Shown here piece by piece: positions 15,322 to 24,300 of a stretch of 64,000 nt of DNA. Below the pieces are notes generated by a model. That model had not been told where the DNA came from and searched no databases. It saw only the letters and a program-made list of their open reading frames with translations. Each line of letters starts with the position of its first letter. Positions within the stretch are counted from its first letter, which is position 1. Location of the stretch: assembly GCA_017468085.1 (NCBI GenBank), contig JAFUJR010000015.1, forward strand, positions 144,618 through 208,617. Reading direction: 5' to 3'. The stretch comes from Clostridia bacterium. Its GTDB lineage: Bacteria > Bacillota > Clostridia > Christensenellales > Borkfalkiaceae. The translations under genes and the position numbers were made by a program.

Positions 15322-16470
15322 ATGCGCAAGGTCGTGGTGTTGTTTGGGGGTAAGTCGTGCGAGCGGGAAATTTCCGTGTTGACGGGGGTGTTTGCGGTGA
15401 ATATTTTGCAGGCGGCAGGACACGGCGTTCTGCCCGTTTATATTCATACGGACGGAAAAACGTATACGGCGGCAGGCATGACGGACGTGGGATTTTTTCG
15501 CAATTTTAGCCGCGCAAAATCCAAAGAAATTTTCTTTTACGGGCATACCGTGTATGCGTTGAACGAGAAAAAAGGCAAAATAAAACCCATATTTGTTGCG
15601 GAGGCGGCGCTCAATTGCTGCCACGGCGGACTTGGCGAAGGGGGCGGCGTTTCTGCGCTTATGGCGTGGCAGGGGATTCCGCTCGCCTCGCCCGATTTGA
15701 CGGCGTCGGGTGTGTTTATCGATAAATGCTTGACCAAGGTGGCGATGCGCGGGCTGAATATCCCCGTCGTTGATTACGTCCGCGTTAACGAGCGCGATTA
15801 TCAAAAGCGGGGGGCTTTTTTATTAAAAACGATTGGGAGCAGACTAAAATTCCCCGTCGTCGTAAAGCCCGCGCATTTGGGTTCGTCTATCGGTATTTCC
15901 GTCGCAAAAAACGAGGGGGAAGCCAAGACGGCAATCGAACACGCTTTCGCCATTGATGACCGCGTCATTATCGAGCGGTATTTGGAGGATAAGCAGGACG
16001 TCAACTGCGCGGCGTATTCCGTCGGCGGTGAGATTTTTGTTTCCGAGCCCGAAAAAGCGTTTGGCGACGGCTTATATTCCTTTGAGGAAAAATACGTCAA
16101 ACGGGGTGCGGACGGCGTGCGCGGAAAAGGGGAAATTTCCGCAAATCAAGGGGGCAGGTATGCGGCGAACGGCGATTTTAGCAAGGAAATACGGGATAAG
16201 ATCCGTGCGTATACCCGAACGATTTACAAGCGAATGAACTTAAAAGGTATCGTCCGTATGGATTTTTTGCTTTCGCAAGGCAAAATTTATCTTTGTGAGG
16301 TGAATACCGTGCCCGGCTCGCTTGCCTATTATCTGTTTTGCGAAAGGATTTCGGACGCCAAGCGGTTGTTTACGGCAATCATAGAAGATGCGATTTTCGC
16401 CGCGCAAGCCGACAAAAAAGGGCTTATCACGACGGGGATTTTGGACGGCGTGCAAATCAAGCGAAAATAA
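15322..16470 (+). CDS. ddl: D-alanine--D-alanine ligase
   Basis: This 382-residue ATP-grasp enzyme joins two D-alanines for peptidoglycan. It starts VVVLFGGKSCEREISVLTG, holds NCCHGGLGEGGGVSALM, the ATP-grasp segments FPVVVKPAHLGSSIGIS and VIIERYLE, and MDFLLSQGKIYLCEVNTVPGSLAYYL with the metal-binding residues. I placed the start at ATG 15322, which has a CGGAGGTG site. A hairpin (AACACC / GGTGTT plus T-run) sits directly before this ATG and includes the ribosome site. A copy of the 19-nt motif encodes NQGGRYAAN in a probable loop. Confidence 0.92.
   Translation: MRKVVVLFGGKSCEREISVLTGVFAVNILQAAGHGVLPVYIHTDGKTYTAAGMTDVGFFRNFSRAKSKEIFFYGHTVYALNEKKGKIKPIFVAEAALNCCHGGLGEGGGVSALMAWQGIPLASPDLTASGVFIDKCLTKVAMRGLNIPVVDYVRVNERDYQKRGAFLLKTIGSRLKFPVVVKPAHLGSSIGISVAKNEGEAKTAIEHAFAIDDRVIIERYLEDKQDVNCAAYSVGGEIFVSEPEKAFGDGLYSFEEKYVKRGADGVRGKGEISANQGGRYAANGDFSKEIRDKIRAYTRTIYKRMNLKGIVRMDFLLSQGKIYLCEVNTVPGSLAYYLFCERISDAKRLFTAIIEDAIFAAQADKKGLITTGILDGVQIKRK
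16151..16169 (+). repeat. Oriented 19-nt motif, copy in ddl
   Basis: GGGGCAGGTATGCGGCGAA lies in frame within ddl. Confidence 0.6.
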
Positions 16471-16501
16471 AAAATTTTTTTGTAAAATATGGTTAAAATA
16501 C

Positions 16502-16530
16502 TTGACAAAAGTGGGGGGGGGGGGTATGAT
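16502..16530 (+). promoter_or_regulatory. Promoter with a 12-G spacer, candidate phase-variable switch
   Basis: TTGACA (16502-16507) and TATGAT (16525-16530) are separated by exactly 17 nt, of which twelve consecutive bases are G (16513-16524). Loss or gain of a G by slipped-strand replication would move the spacer away from its optimum. This is the mechanism of several known phase-variable promoters. The promoter serves the zinc-ribbon membrane protein at 16570. Confidence 0.75.
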
Positions 16531-16569
16531 ATACTTAACTTGAAATAATATATTTTACGGAGGATAAAT

Positions 16570-17475
16570 ATGGACGAAACAACGGTAAAAAAATGTCCGC
16601 AATGCGGTTCTATCGTCGTGGAAAACAATTTGTTTTGCGCGGCTTGCGGATATAAGCTTCGCGAAAAAACGGAAAACGATTTGACGGAAGCGGAAAAGGC
16701 TAAGCGTGATGAAAATGAGTACATTGAGGCGAAAAAGACTTTGTCGTCTTCTATGAACGCAATCAGCATCATTCAAACGATTGCTTATTATGCGATTTAC
16801 GCTGGTTTTATCGTGCTTTTGTTGTTTGGGTTTGGTATCATAGGGAAGAAAATGAACTTCAACTTGCTTTCGATTTTATATCACCCGACTTTCTTGGCGT
16901 TGTTCTTTGCAAGCTATATCTTCGTTTTAAGCACAATCGATTGTATCGGCTTGCATATAGGTATTAAAACGGTGAAGGAATATCGGATAAACGTAAAACG
17001 CTTTGCCAAGGTTTCGCTTGTGCGTTTGGTTAAAATGAAAGCCAAGAAAAATATGTTCCAATTGGTGGAGTTTACAGGTTCTGCAATAAATATAAAAACC
17101 ACAACAAAGAATGCGACACTTTCTGACGAAGCAAGAGCTTGTAGAATCGTTTTGGCGGCGGCGACCCCCGAAATTGAAAAGAGATTTCGCGTTGAATTGT
17201 TGATTAGACAGCTTTTGCTCATAGTTGCTTCCGTGGTAGCGGTGTTTTTGTACGCGCCCTTGGGCGTTTGGTTCCAAGGATTAGGAATGTTTGCTTACTT
17301 CGTGCAAATCTTGATTGTTCTTGGAATAATCAGTCTTTCCGGTATAGCGTCTATGATTATTTCCTTAAAGAGAATTAAAATGCAAGAAGAATGGTTTAAT
17401 TCCGAAGCAAGCGACGAGGTTGTACAAGAAAGCCGCATGGAAAGTGTGGAAGGCGAGCAGGGCTTTGACGTGTAA
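16570..17475 (+). CDS. Zinc-ribbon integral membrane protein, likely phase-variable
   Basis: This 301-residue protein has an N-terminal zinc ribbon (CPQCGSIVVENNLFCAACGYKL), a charged linker, two hydrophobic segments (about 65-92 and 100-125), a soluble middle of about 90 residues, two more hydrophobic segments (about 218-240 and 245-268) and an acidic tail. I recognise no enzyme motif, so the function is unknown. GGAGG precedes the ATG. Its promoter carries the 12-G tract, and a consensus promoter on the opposite strand, about 40 bases past its stop, points back into it. The gene appears to be under two unusual controls. Confidence 0.7.
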   Translation: MDETTVKKCPQCGSIVVENNLFCAACGYKLREKTENDLTEAEKAKRDENEYIEAKKTLSSSMNAISIIQTIAYYAIYAGFIVLLLFGFGIIGKKMNFNLLSILYHPTFLALFFASYIFVLSTIDCIGLHIGIKTVKEYRINVKRFAKVSLVRLVKMKAKKNMFQLVEFTGSAINIKTTTKNATLSDEARACRIVLAAATPEIEKRFRVELLIRQLLLIVASVVAVFLYAPLGVWFQGLGMFAYFVQILIVLGIISLSGIASMIISLKRIKMQEEWFNSEASDEVVQESRMESVEGEQGFDV

Positions 17476-17523
17476 TTCATATAATTTTTCGATAATATTA
17501 TCCATATATTCACCTTAACCAAT

Positions 17524-17552
17524 ATTATAGTAAGTTATTGGCGTACTGTCAA
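17524..17552 (-). promoter_or_regulatory. Consensus antisense promoter
   Basis: On the minus strand TTGACA (17552-17547), a 17-nt spacer and TATAAT (17529-17524) form a perfect sigma-A promoter. Transcription would start near 17517 and run antisense into the zinc-ribbon gene. Only a poorly supported small frame lies there (start TTG at 17522). Confidence 0.65.
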
Positions 17553-17564
17553 GTATTAACTTAC
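17530..17564. promoter_or_regulatory. Inverted-repeat operator GTAAGTTA-N19-TAACTTAC
   Basis: The eight-base arms match perfectly (17530-17537 and 17557-17564). They cover the spacer of the antisense promoter and the -35 zone of the HTH gene. The neighbouring HTH protein is the obvious candidate to bind it. Confidence 0.55.
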
Positions 17565-17586
17565 CTATTTTCGGTATAATTTTAAT

Positions 17587-17793
17587 ATGGAATTTAAAGA
17601 AAGATTTAATGAATTGATAAAAATCAGCGGAAAATCGCAGGTGCAGATTGCGGAAGAAATTAACGTTTCCAAGCAGTGTGTCAGCGATTATAAGTCGGGG
17701 AAAAGCTGTCCGTCTTTGGAAACGCTTTGTTTGATTTGCAAGTGTTTAGAGGTCAGCGCAGATTATCTTTTGGGGCTGACGGACGAATATTGA
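17587..17793 (+). CDS. Small XRE-family HTH regulator, probably leaderless
   Basis: This 68-residue protein is almost entirely one Cro/CI-type helix-turn-helix (KSQVQIAEEINVSKQCVSDYKSGKSCPSLETL). The last 14 residues, EVSADYLLGLTDEY, are identical to those of the HTH protein at 32337-32546, so the two are paralogues. A TATAAT at 17575-17580 lies only six bases before the ATG. The transcript would start at the A of ATG and be leaderless, and indeed no ribosome site is seen. The inverted-repeat operator lies just upstream, suggesting autoregulation and control of the antisense promoter. Confidence 0.85.
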   Translation: MEFKERFNELIKISGKSQVQIAEEINVSKQCVSDYKSGKSCPSLETLCLICKCLEVSADYLLGLTDEY

Positions 17794-17843
17794 CGCGGCG
17801 GCTCAATGCGTTATATTAGAATTTTAATTTTATACGATAAACA

Positions 17844-17873
17844 AAACGCTCTCGTAAGGTCGGGGCGTTTTTC
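17844..17873 (+). terminator. Terminator after the HTH gene
   Basis: AAACGCTCTCG and CGGGGCGTTT pair around TAAGGT, followed by TTCTTTTTCT. Confidence 0.65.
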
Positions 17874-17916
17874 TTTTTCTTATAAAGAAAACTTTGCGCG
17901 AGGCGTATGGAAATTA

Positions 17917-17945
17917 TTGCTTTTTATTCGGGATTTTGGTATAAT
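17917..17945 (+). promoter_or_regulatory. Promoter of obg
   Basis: TTGCTT (17917-17922) and TATAAT (17940-17945) are separated by 17 nt. Confidence 0.65.
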
Positions 17946-17977
17946 GTCGAAGAAATGTAGAAAAAACGAGGTTTTTT

Positions 17978-19258
17978 ATGGCTACGGGTGAATTTACCGA
18001 TAAAGTGAAAATTTTAATTAAGGCAGGCGACGGCGGCGACGGCATGAATTCCTTTAAAGCCTATAAGGGTAAGCCTGCGTGCGGCCCCGACGGCGGCGAC
18101 GGCGGTAAGGGTGGCGACGTATATTTCGTTGGCGATAAAGACATGAACGACTTGTTTCCTTTCCGTTTTACCTCTCGTTTCCTTGCGGAAAACGGCGGTA
18201 TGGGCGGTACGCAAAAATGCTTTGGCAAGGGCGGTAAGGACGTGTTTATCAAAGTGCCTTTGGGGACGCTCGTCCGCGACGAAGAGAGCGGCAGGCTCAT
18301 TTGCGATATATTCGAGGACGGACAAAAGGTACTGGTTGCGCGCGGTGGAAACGGCGGTAAGGGGAACGTGCGCTTTACGACGGCGCGCCGTCATGCCCCC
18401 AACTTTGCGCAAAAGGGCGAAAAGGTCAAGCAGCATTACGTGATTTTGGAGCTCAAAGTGATTGCGGACGTCGGCTTCGTCGGCTTCCCCAACGTGGGCA
18501 AGAGTACTCTGCTTTCCAAAATTTCGGCGGCTCGTCCCAAAATTGCAAATTACCATTTCACCACCCTTTCCCCCAACCTTGGCGTGGTGCGCTATTACGA
18601 TAAATCTTTTGTGGCGGCGGATATCCCCGGACTTATCGAGGGCGCGGCGCAGGGCGCGGGGTTAGGACACGATTTCTTGCGCCATATCGAACGTACACGT
18701 ATGCTCTGCCACGTCGTGGATATTTCGGGCTGCGAGGGGCGCGACCCTATCGAGGACTTTAAGAAAATCAACGCCGAACTCAAAGAGTTCAGCGCGGAAT
18801 TGGCTGCCCGTCCGCAGGTGATCGTCTGCAATAAATGCGACGTATACGGCGCGGAGGACAACCTCAAAGCGTTCAAGAAAAAGTACGGCAGAAAGTATAA
18901 GATTTTCCCCATCACCGCGCTTTCGGGCGAGGGCACGAGAGAGCTTATCGAGGGGATTTTGGCGGTGCTTTCCGAGCTGCCGCCCGTCGAGCCTATCCCC
19001 GTAGACGAAGAATTTGAATACAAGGCGAACGACGATTTGGGCTTTGAAATTTTCAAGGACGAGGACGGCGTTTACGTAGTCGTCGGCGGCTTGGTGGATA
19101 TGCTCTGCCGTAACGTCGTTTTGAATAACCCCGATTCCATGCTTTATTTCCAAAAGGTATTGCGCCTGCGCGGCGTCATCAAAGAGCTTGTAAAAATGGG
19201 CTGTCAAGAGGGGGATACGGTGTCTATTGGCGAAGTCGAATTCGACTTCGTACCGTGA
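17978..19258 (+). CDS. obg: GTPase Obg
   Basis: This 426-residue essential GTPase acts in ribosome assembly and the stringent response. The N-terminal Obg fold (about 1-158) is rich in Gly (AGDGGDGMNSFKAYKG, GGRGGNGGKGN-like stretches). The G domain has GFPNVGKS, DIPGLIEGAAQGAGLGHDFLRHIERT and NKCD. A C-terminal Obg-specific domain (about 345-426) is present. The GAGG site suits the ATG at 17978. YhbY follows, a common pairing for ribosome-biogenesis factors. Confidence 0.96.
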   Translation: MATGEFTDKVKILIKAGDGGDGMNSFKAYKGKPACGPDGGDGGKGGDVYFVGDKDMNDLFPFRFTSRFLAENGGMGGTQKCFGKGGKDVFIKVPLGTLVRDEESGRLICDIFEDGQKVLVARGGNGGKGNVRFTTARRHAPNFAQKGEKVKQHYVILELKVIADVGFVGFPNVGKSTLLSKISAARPKIANYHFTTLSPNLGVVRYYDKSFVAADIPGLIEGAAQGAGLGHDFLRHIERTRMLCHVVDISGCEGRDPIEDFKKINAELKEFSAELAARPQVIVCNKCDVYGAEDNLKAFKKKYGRKYKIFPITALSGEGTRELIEGILAVLSELPPVEPIPVDEEFEYKANDDLGFEIFKDEDGVYVVVGGLVDMLCRNVVLNNPDSMLYFQKVLRLRGVIKELVKMGCQEGDTVSIGEVEFDFVP

Positions 19259-19340
19259 GGATTCGCCGAATTTCTTTTCAAAGAAAACAAATATCGGCGA
19301 GGGCGAGCGGTATGATAAAATCAAAAAAGGAAGATGAAAA

Positions 19341-19655
19341 ATGAACATTGTTACGAACGAAAATATTACGAGTAAGCAACGGAGCAAGCTCCGTTCGTTG
19401 GCGTCTACGCTTGCGCCCATTACGCAAATCGGCAAGGGCGGCATTACGGACAATCTGTTAAAGACCCTTTCCGACGCGTTGGAAGCAAAGGAGCTTATCA
19501 AGGTTACCGTTTTGGAAAACGCAGAGGACACCCCTCGCGCCATCGCGGAAAACGTAGCCGAGCTGTTGGGCGCGATTTGCGTTACCGTTATCGGCAGAAA
19601 AGCGATTTTTTACCGTTATTCGAGCCGCGACAAGTTTGCGCACCTTGAATTCTAA
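19341..19655 (+). CDS. yhbY: CRM-domain RNA-binding protein YhbY
   Basis: This 104-residue protein is a single CRM (YhbY) domain: LTSKQRSKLRSLASTLAP-type start, then IGKGGITDNLLKTLSDALEAKELIKVTVL and the C-terminal IGRKAIFYRYS. YhbY binds the large ribosomal subunit precursor. The ATG follows an AAGGAAG site and sits 82 bases after obg, so the two probably share a transcript. Confidence 0.92.
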   Translation: MNIVTNENITSKQRSKLRSLASTLAPITQIGKGGITDNLLKTLSDALEAKELIKVTVLENAEDTPRAIAENVAELLGAICVTVIGRKAIFYRYSSRDKFAHLEF

Positions 19656-19815
19656 ACAAACCGAGTTTGCATCCGGTCTTACTGCTTTCCGCCCGTTTTT
19701 ACGTGGTGCTTTACTGTGTGGGCAGGCGGTTTCAAAAAAACTTTTTTCCGTTTGCGTTTAAAAAGGAAAAAATTGCTGTATATATAAGGCGAAAACAAAA
19801 AGAGAGGTTGGCGTT

Positions 19816-20343
19816 ATGGAAAACGAAGAATTGAAAGAAGAAACGGTTGCGCAGGAAGCCGCACCCGAAAAAAATGAAAAACCCAAAAAGAAGAAAAAAT
19901 CGGATATAGAGCTTGAAAAAGCGCTTGCGGACGCGGAAGAAAGCAAGCGTAAATGGTATGCGGTAACTGCGGAATACGAAAATTACCGCCGCCGCACCCA
20001 AAACCAAGCGGCGCAACGCTACCAAGAGGGCAGAAACGACGTCGTAGCTTCCCTTTTCCCCGTCGGCGACAATTTGGAACGCGCGATTTCTTCTTGCTCG
20101 GACGAAAACACCAAGCAGGGCTTGGATATGATTTTGAAAGCGTACAAAAAGGTGCTTGAAAGCGAGGGCGTTGAAGAAATCGACCCCGTTGGTCAAGCCT
20201 TCGACGCGGCGACGATGGAGGCGATTATGGCTATGCCCGCGGCGGACGGCGAGGAAAGCGGTATCGTCAAGCAGGTGTACGTCAAGGGCTATAAAAAAGG
20301 CGAAAAGGTGTTGCGCTACGCGCAGGTCATCGTTACGCAATAA
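19816..20343 (+). CDS. grpE: Nucleotide exchange factor GrpE
   Basis: This 175-residue co-chaperone releases ADP from DnaK. An acidic and lysine-rich N-terminus leads into the coiled coil (KWYAVTAEYENYRRRTQNQ) and the C-terminal beta domain with VGQAFDAATMEAIMAMPA. In most Bacillota grpE lies between hrcA and dnaK. Here hrcA is absent and dnaK is almost 9 kb downstream, beyond BspA-like, SDR and acetyltransferase genes. No CIRCE operator is visible upstream. Confidence 0.93.
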   Translation: MENEELKEETVAQEAAPEKNEKPKKKKKSDIELEKALADAEESKRKWYAVTAEYENYRRRTQNQAAQRYQEGRNDVVASLFPVGDNLERAISSCSDENTKQGLDMILKAYKKVLESEGVEEIDPVGQAFDAATMEAIMAMPAADGEESGIVKQVYVKGYKKGEKVLRYAQVIVTQ

Positions 20344-20350
20344 GCAAAAT

Positions 20351-20384
20351 AAATCCGCTCTCATTATTGGGAACGGATTTTCTT
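20351..20384 (+). terminator. Terminator of grpE
   Basis: AAATCCG and CGGATTT pair, with TTCTC / GGGAA continuing inside, and are followed by TCTTTT. Confidence 0.7.
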
Positions 20385-20399
20385 TTACAAGGGGAAACT

Positions 20400-20837
20400 A
20401 TGCAATTATACGTAAAAAAATTTGAGGAATTGAGCTTGGACGAGCTGTACGACATTTTGGCGGCGCGCGCGGACGTGTTTATTATGGAACAGAACTGCGT
20501 TTGCTTCGACCCCGACGGCGCGGATAAAGAGGCGTATCACGTCTATTATAAAGAGGACGGAAAAATCGTGGCGTACCTGCGCGTTATCGACAAGGGAAAA
20601 CGCTTGGACGAGGTGTCTATCGGGCGCGTGATTTCCTTAAAACGCCGCTGTGGTTTGGGCACTGCCTTAATGAAAGAGGGCTTACGCGTGGCAAAGGAAA
20701 AATTCGGTGCGGAAAAGGTAAAAATCGGCGCGCAGCTCTATGCAAAACCCTTTTACGAGGGCGTGGGCTTTAAGCAGGTTTCCGAGCAGTATTTAGAGGA
20801 CGACATTCCGCATATTTATATGCTTGCGGAGGTGTAA
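20400..20837 (+). CDS. ElaA-type GNAT acetyltransferase
   Basis: This 145-residue protein matches the ElaA group of GNAT enzymes: LDELYDILAARADVFIMEQNCVCFDPDGAD at the start, IGRVISLKRRCGLGTALMKEGL as the acetyl-CoA loop, and FYEGVGFKQVSEQYLEDDIPHIYM at the end. The substrate is unknown. ATG 20400 is chosen because of the AAGGGGAA site; an in-frame ATG at 20367 lies inside the preceding terminator. Confidence 0.87.
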   Translation: MQLYVKKFEELSLDELYDILAARADVFIMEQNCVCFDPDGADKEAYHVYYKEDGKIVAYLRVIDKGKRLDEVSIGRVISLKRRCGLGTALMKEGLRVAKEKFGAEKVKIGAQLYAKPFYEGVGFKQVSEQYLEDDIPHIYMLAEV

Positions 20838-20847
20838 AAAACCGAAC

Positions 20848-21026
20848 GTCATACCGAGCGAGCCGTAGGCGAATCGAGTAAACTATGTCATACCGAGCGG
20901 AGCCGTAGGCGAATCGAGTAAACTATGTCATACCGAGCGGAGCAACTTGTTGCGTAGTCGAGTGTATCTCTCTTTATTTATGGGAAACGCTCCACGCAGT
21001 CGCTGCGCTCGCTTGGTCGGTATGAC
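20848..21026 (+). repeat. GTCATACCGA palindromic repeat cluster, left of giant BspA gene
   Basis: Two tandem copies of a unit of about 45 bases (GTCATACCGAGCG, GTAGGCGAATCGAGTAAACTAT) are followed by a longer third copy. The block ends with the inverted terminus GGTCGGTATGAC. It has terminal inverted repeats and no coding potential, like a non-autonomous mobile element. Confidence 0.75.
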
Positions 21027-21070
21027 AAAGGACATTTGAAATGTTTGAAAAGAATTTTAAATGACGGAAG

Positions 21071-21099
21071 GCTCAGTTTTGTAACCGAGCTTTTTTCTT
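21071..21099 (+). terminator. Terminator upstream of BspA leader 2
   Basis: GCTC and GAGC close a small stem followed by TTTTTTC. It separates the repeat cluster from the promoter at 21111. Confidence 0.45.
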
Positions 21100-21110
21100 T
21101 GAAAAAAGTG

Positions 21111-21139
21111 TTGACTAAAGTGCATAAAAGTGGTAAAAT
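21111..21139 (+). promoter_or_regulatory. Promoter of giant BspA-like gene
   Basis: TTGACT (21111-21116) and TAAAAT (21134-21139) are separated by 17 nt, the same geometry as the promoter of BspA-like gene 1. Confidence 0.75.
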
Positions 21140-21145
21140 AGAAGT

Positions 21146-21276
21146 GCGAACTCAATTAAATACGTGCAGGAGTATACTTATGGGGCATAAGTGTACCTTT
21201 TCGCTTACATACAAATCTTCTGTACGAACGATTTTAATTGAGTGTCGCAACTTTGGCGAACAAGTCACTTTTGTCG
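21146..21276 (+). ncRNA. Candidate structured regulatory leader RNA, copy 2
   Basis: P1 pairs GCGAACTCAATTAAATACGT (21146-21165) with the stretch ending TTAATTGAGTGTCGC (21228-21248). P2 pairs GTATACTTATG (21172-21182) with CATAAGTGTAC (21186-21196) around GGG. The joining segment CTTTTCGCTTACAT matches copy 1. Stem sequences differ from copy 1 but pairing is kept. Confidence 0.72.
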
Positions 21277-21311
21277 GTGTCGGCTTGTTTGCAAGTCGGC
21301 ACTTTTATTTT
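21277..21311 (+). terminator. Attenuator terminator in BspA leader 2
   Basis: GTGTCGGCTTG and CAAGTCGGCAC make eleven pairs around TTTG and run into TTTTATTTT, just before the ribosome site. CTTGTTTGC (21284-21292) can instead pair with GCGAACAAG (21256-21264) as antiterminator. Confidence 0.8.
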
Positions 21312-21334
21312 ACAAAAAAAACGGAGGCATGCCA

Positions 21335-24300
21335 ATGAAAAGAAGAAAAATTTGGATATCAATTTTATTGGGGCTTTGCGCTTGCTTTATGAGTGCAACG
21401 TATTTTTCTGCGTGCGAAAATCTCACCCACACGCACACCTATACTTCACAAACGACAAATGCGACGTGCGGTGAAAAGGGTTTGATTACCTATACTTGCG
21501 ATTGCGGGGATACCTATACGGAAGAAATTCCTGCGACGGACGCGCACGTTTGGGATGAGGGCAAAAAAACTGTTTCGCCAAGTTGCACAGAGGAGGGAGA
21601 AACGATTTACACGTGCACGGTTTGTAAAACTGCGACGAAGACCGCTCCAATCGAAAAGCTGCCTCATGAATATGCCGCCGAGTGGAGCTATAACGAAACA
21701 CACCACTACCACGAGTGCAAATGCGGTGATAAGGCAGACGAAGCGGCGCACGTTCCGTCCGCACCCGCTACGGAAGAGACTGCGCAAACGTGTACGGTAT
21801 GCGGTTACGTAATTCAAGATAGATTGGGTATCATGTTTAATACGCTTACCGTAGCTGATAGAAAGGTTTACGGTAAGGTTGATAATGCCGTAACGGAATT
21901 TATTTTTAGCGACGAGATAACTGTGAACGGCAAGGCAAGTTACGTAGTGTCGGCGGATGAAGACGGTACGCAGACGTTAGAAAATACCATTTCGCTTGAA
22001 GTGGGGGATAACGTTGTATACGTAATTGAAAGCATTGATAATGAAATCACGAAAGTCTATACGGTAACGATTCGTCGCAGACCTATATACACTGTCGTGT
22101 TTGAAACAGACGGCGGTACGGCGGTGGAAAGCCAAACGGTAGAAGAAGACAGCCTTGCCACCGAGCCCGAAACGACGAAAACAGGCTATACCTTCTTGGC
22201 GTGGGATTACGATTTTTCTACCCCCATTACCCAAGATACGAAGATAACGGCAAGTTGGAAAGCCAATGAAGATACGAGCTATAAGGTAAATTATTATCTG
22301 CAAAACCTTGAAAACGATGAGTATACCTTAACGGAAACAGACGAACTCACGGGCACGACGGACACCACCGTTACAGCAGAAATTAAGACTTTCGAGCACT
22401 TTACATATAATGAAGGCGTTGGTACGGTCAGCGGCAACGTTGACAGCGACGGCGGTCAAGTACTGAGCGTCTATTATACGAGAAACACGTATACCTTGTC
22501 TGTCAATGATTCTTCCATAGCCTCTATTACAAGTGAGGGCACGTATAAATACGGCACGGAATTAACGTCGACGGTAACGAATTACCTTGGCTATGATTTC
22601 TTGGGCTGGTATAGCGGCGAAACGTTGATTTCAACGGATACGGTTTATACGTTTACCTTAGTGCAAAACGTGACGGCAAAAGTTGCGGTAAACGTAGGGA
22701 TGCAATATTTTACTTTCACGTCTACGACAACCACCTGTACAATAACAGGCATAACGGATAAAACGTTAACGGAAATTGTAATTCCCAATTGCGTGACGAG
22801 CATCGATAATTCTGCGTTTTCTAATTGTACCAAATTAAGAAGTGTGATTATTGGTAACAGCGTAACGAGTATCGGTAATTCTGCGTTCTATTGGTGCAGT
22901 AGCTTGAAAGAAATTGTAATTCCCGACAGCGTAACGAGTATCGGTAATTCTGCGTTCTATTGGTGCAGTAGCTTGAAAGAAATTGTAATTCCCGACAGCG
23001 TAACGAGTATTGGTAATTCTATGTTCTATGGTTGCAATAGATTGACGGAAATTGTAATTCCGGACAGCGTAACGAGTATTGGTAATTCTGCGTTTGAGAG
23101 TTGCAGTAAATTAACAAATGTAACCATTAGTAGCAGCGTAGCAAGCATTGGCAAGTCCGCGTTTGAGGATTGCGAGGGCTTGACGGAAATTGCAATTCCA
23201 AACAGTTTGACAAGTATTGGAAACGATGCATTTTATAATTGTAGCAACTTAACAGGAGTATACATCACAGATATAGAGGATTGGTGTAATATTGCGTTTG
23301 ATAATTTTTATTCAAATCCTCTGTGTTACGCAAATAATTTGTATTTGGATAAGGAGCTTGTAACGAAAATCGTGTTCCCCGATACTCTCTTAAGCATCGG
23401 TGATTATGCGTTTAGTGGTTGCAATAGTTTGTTGGAAGTCGTAATTCCCGAAAGTGTGAAGAGCATTGGTTCGTCTGCTTTCTATAATTGCAATAGCTTG
23501 GCAGACATCACGTTGCCGTTTGTCGGCGCAACGAAAGATGGAAAGAGCGATACGCACTTTGGTTATATCTTCGGGGCAAGCAGTTCTAGTAAAAACGATG
23601 ATTATGTACCTGCTTCTTTAAAATCGGTAACAGTTACGTCCGTAACGAGCATCGGTTCATATGCTTTCGCAGGTTGTAGTAGCTTGACGGGTATCGTTAT
23701 TCCCGACGACGTAACGAGTATTGGAAATTATGCGTTCTATGATTGCAGTAGTCTGACGGAAATTAAAATCCCCGACAGCGTAACGAGTATTGCAAGTTGG
23801 ACGTTCTATGGATGCAATAGCTTGAAGACTATTACTTTGCCTTTTGTAGGCGCAAGTATGTCGGCAAGTAATGGGTACGACCAAGTACTTGGATATATTT
23901 TCGGGTACGAAGTATCGGCAGATGCGATTGAAGGCACAACACTACAATACATAGATACTTCTAAGATTACGTATTATAGATATTATATTCCCATGTCGTT
24001 AAGGTCGATAACGATAACGGGTGGGGAGCAAATTAGTTGGGCATTTTATAATTGTACGTATTTAACGGAAATCGTGCTTCCCGACAGCGTAACGCAAATT
24101 GACTTTTACTCGTTCCTTAATTGTGATAGTTTGATAAATATCACTTTACCCTTTGTTGGTCACAAAAAAGATGGAAAAAATAATACGCATTTGGGTTACA
24201 TTTTTGGGGCGAGCAGCTATAATGAAAACTGGGATGATGTGCCCGCTTCTTTAAGATCCGTGACAATTACTTCTGCAACGAACATTGGCGATTATGCGTT

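Noticed and set aside
17295-17522. 75-codon minus-strand frame downstream of the antisense promoter
   Set aside because: It starts with TTG, has no clear ribosome site and looks like the reverse of the zinc-ribbon gene end; an antisense RNA is more likely than a protein.
20848-20940. Tandem 45-bp units with GTCATACCGA as possible CRISPR or phage attachment site
   Set aside because: Units are contiguous without spacers, no cas or integrase gene is present, and they match dispersed palindromic repeats elsewhere in the window.
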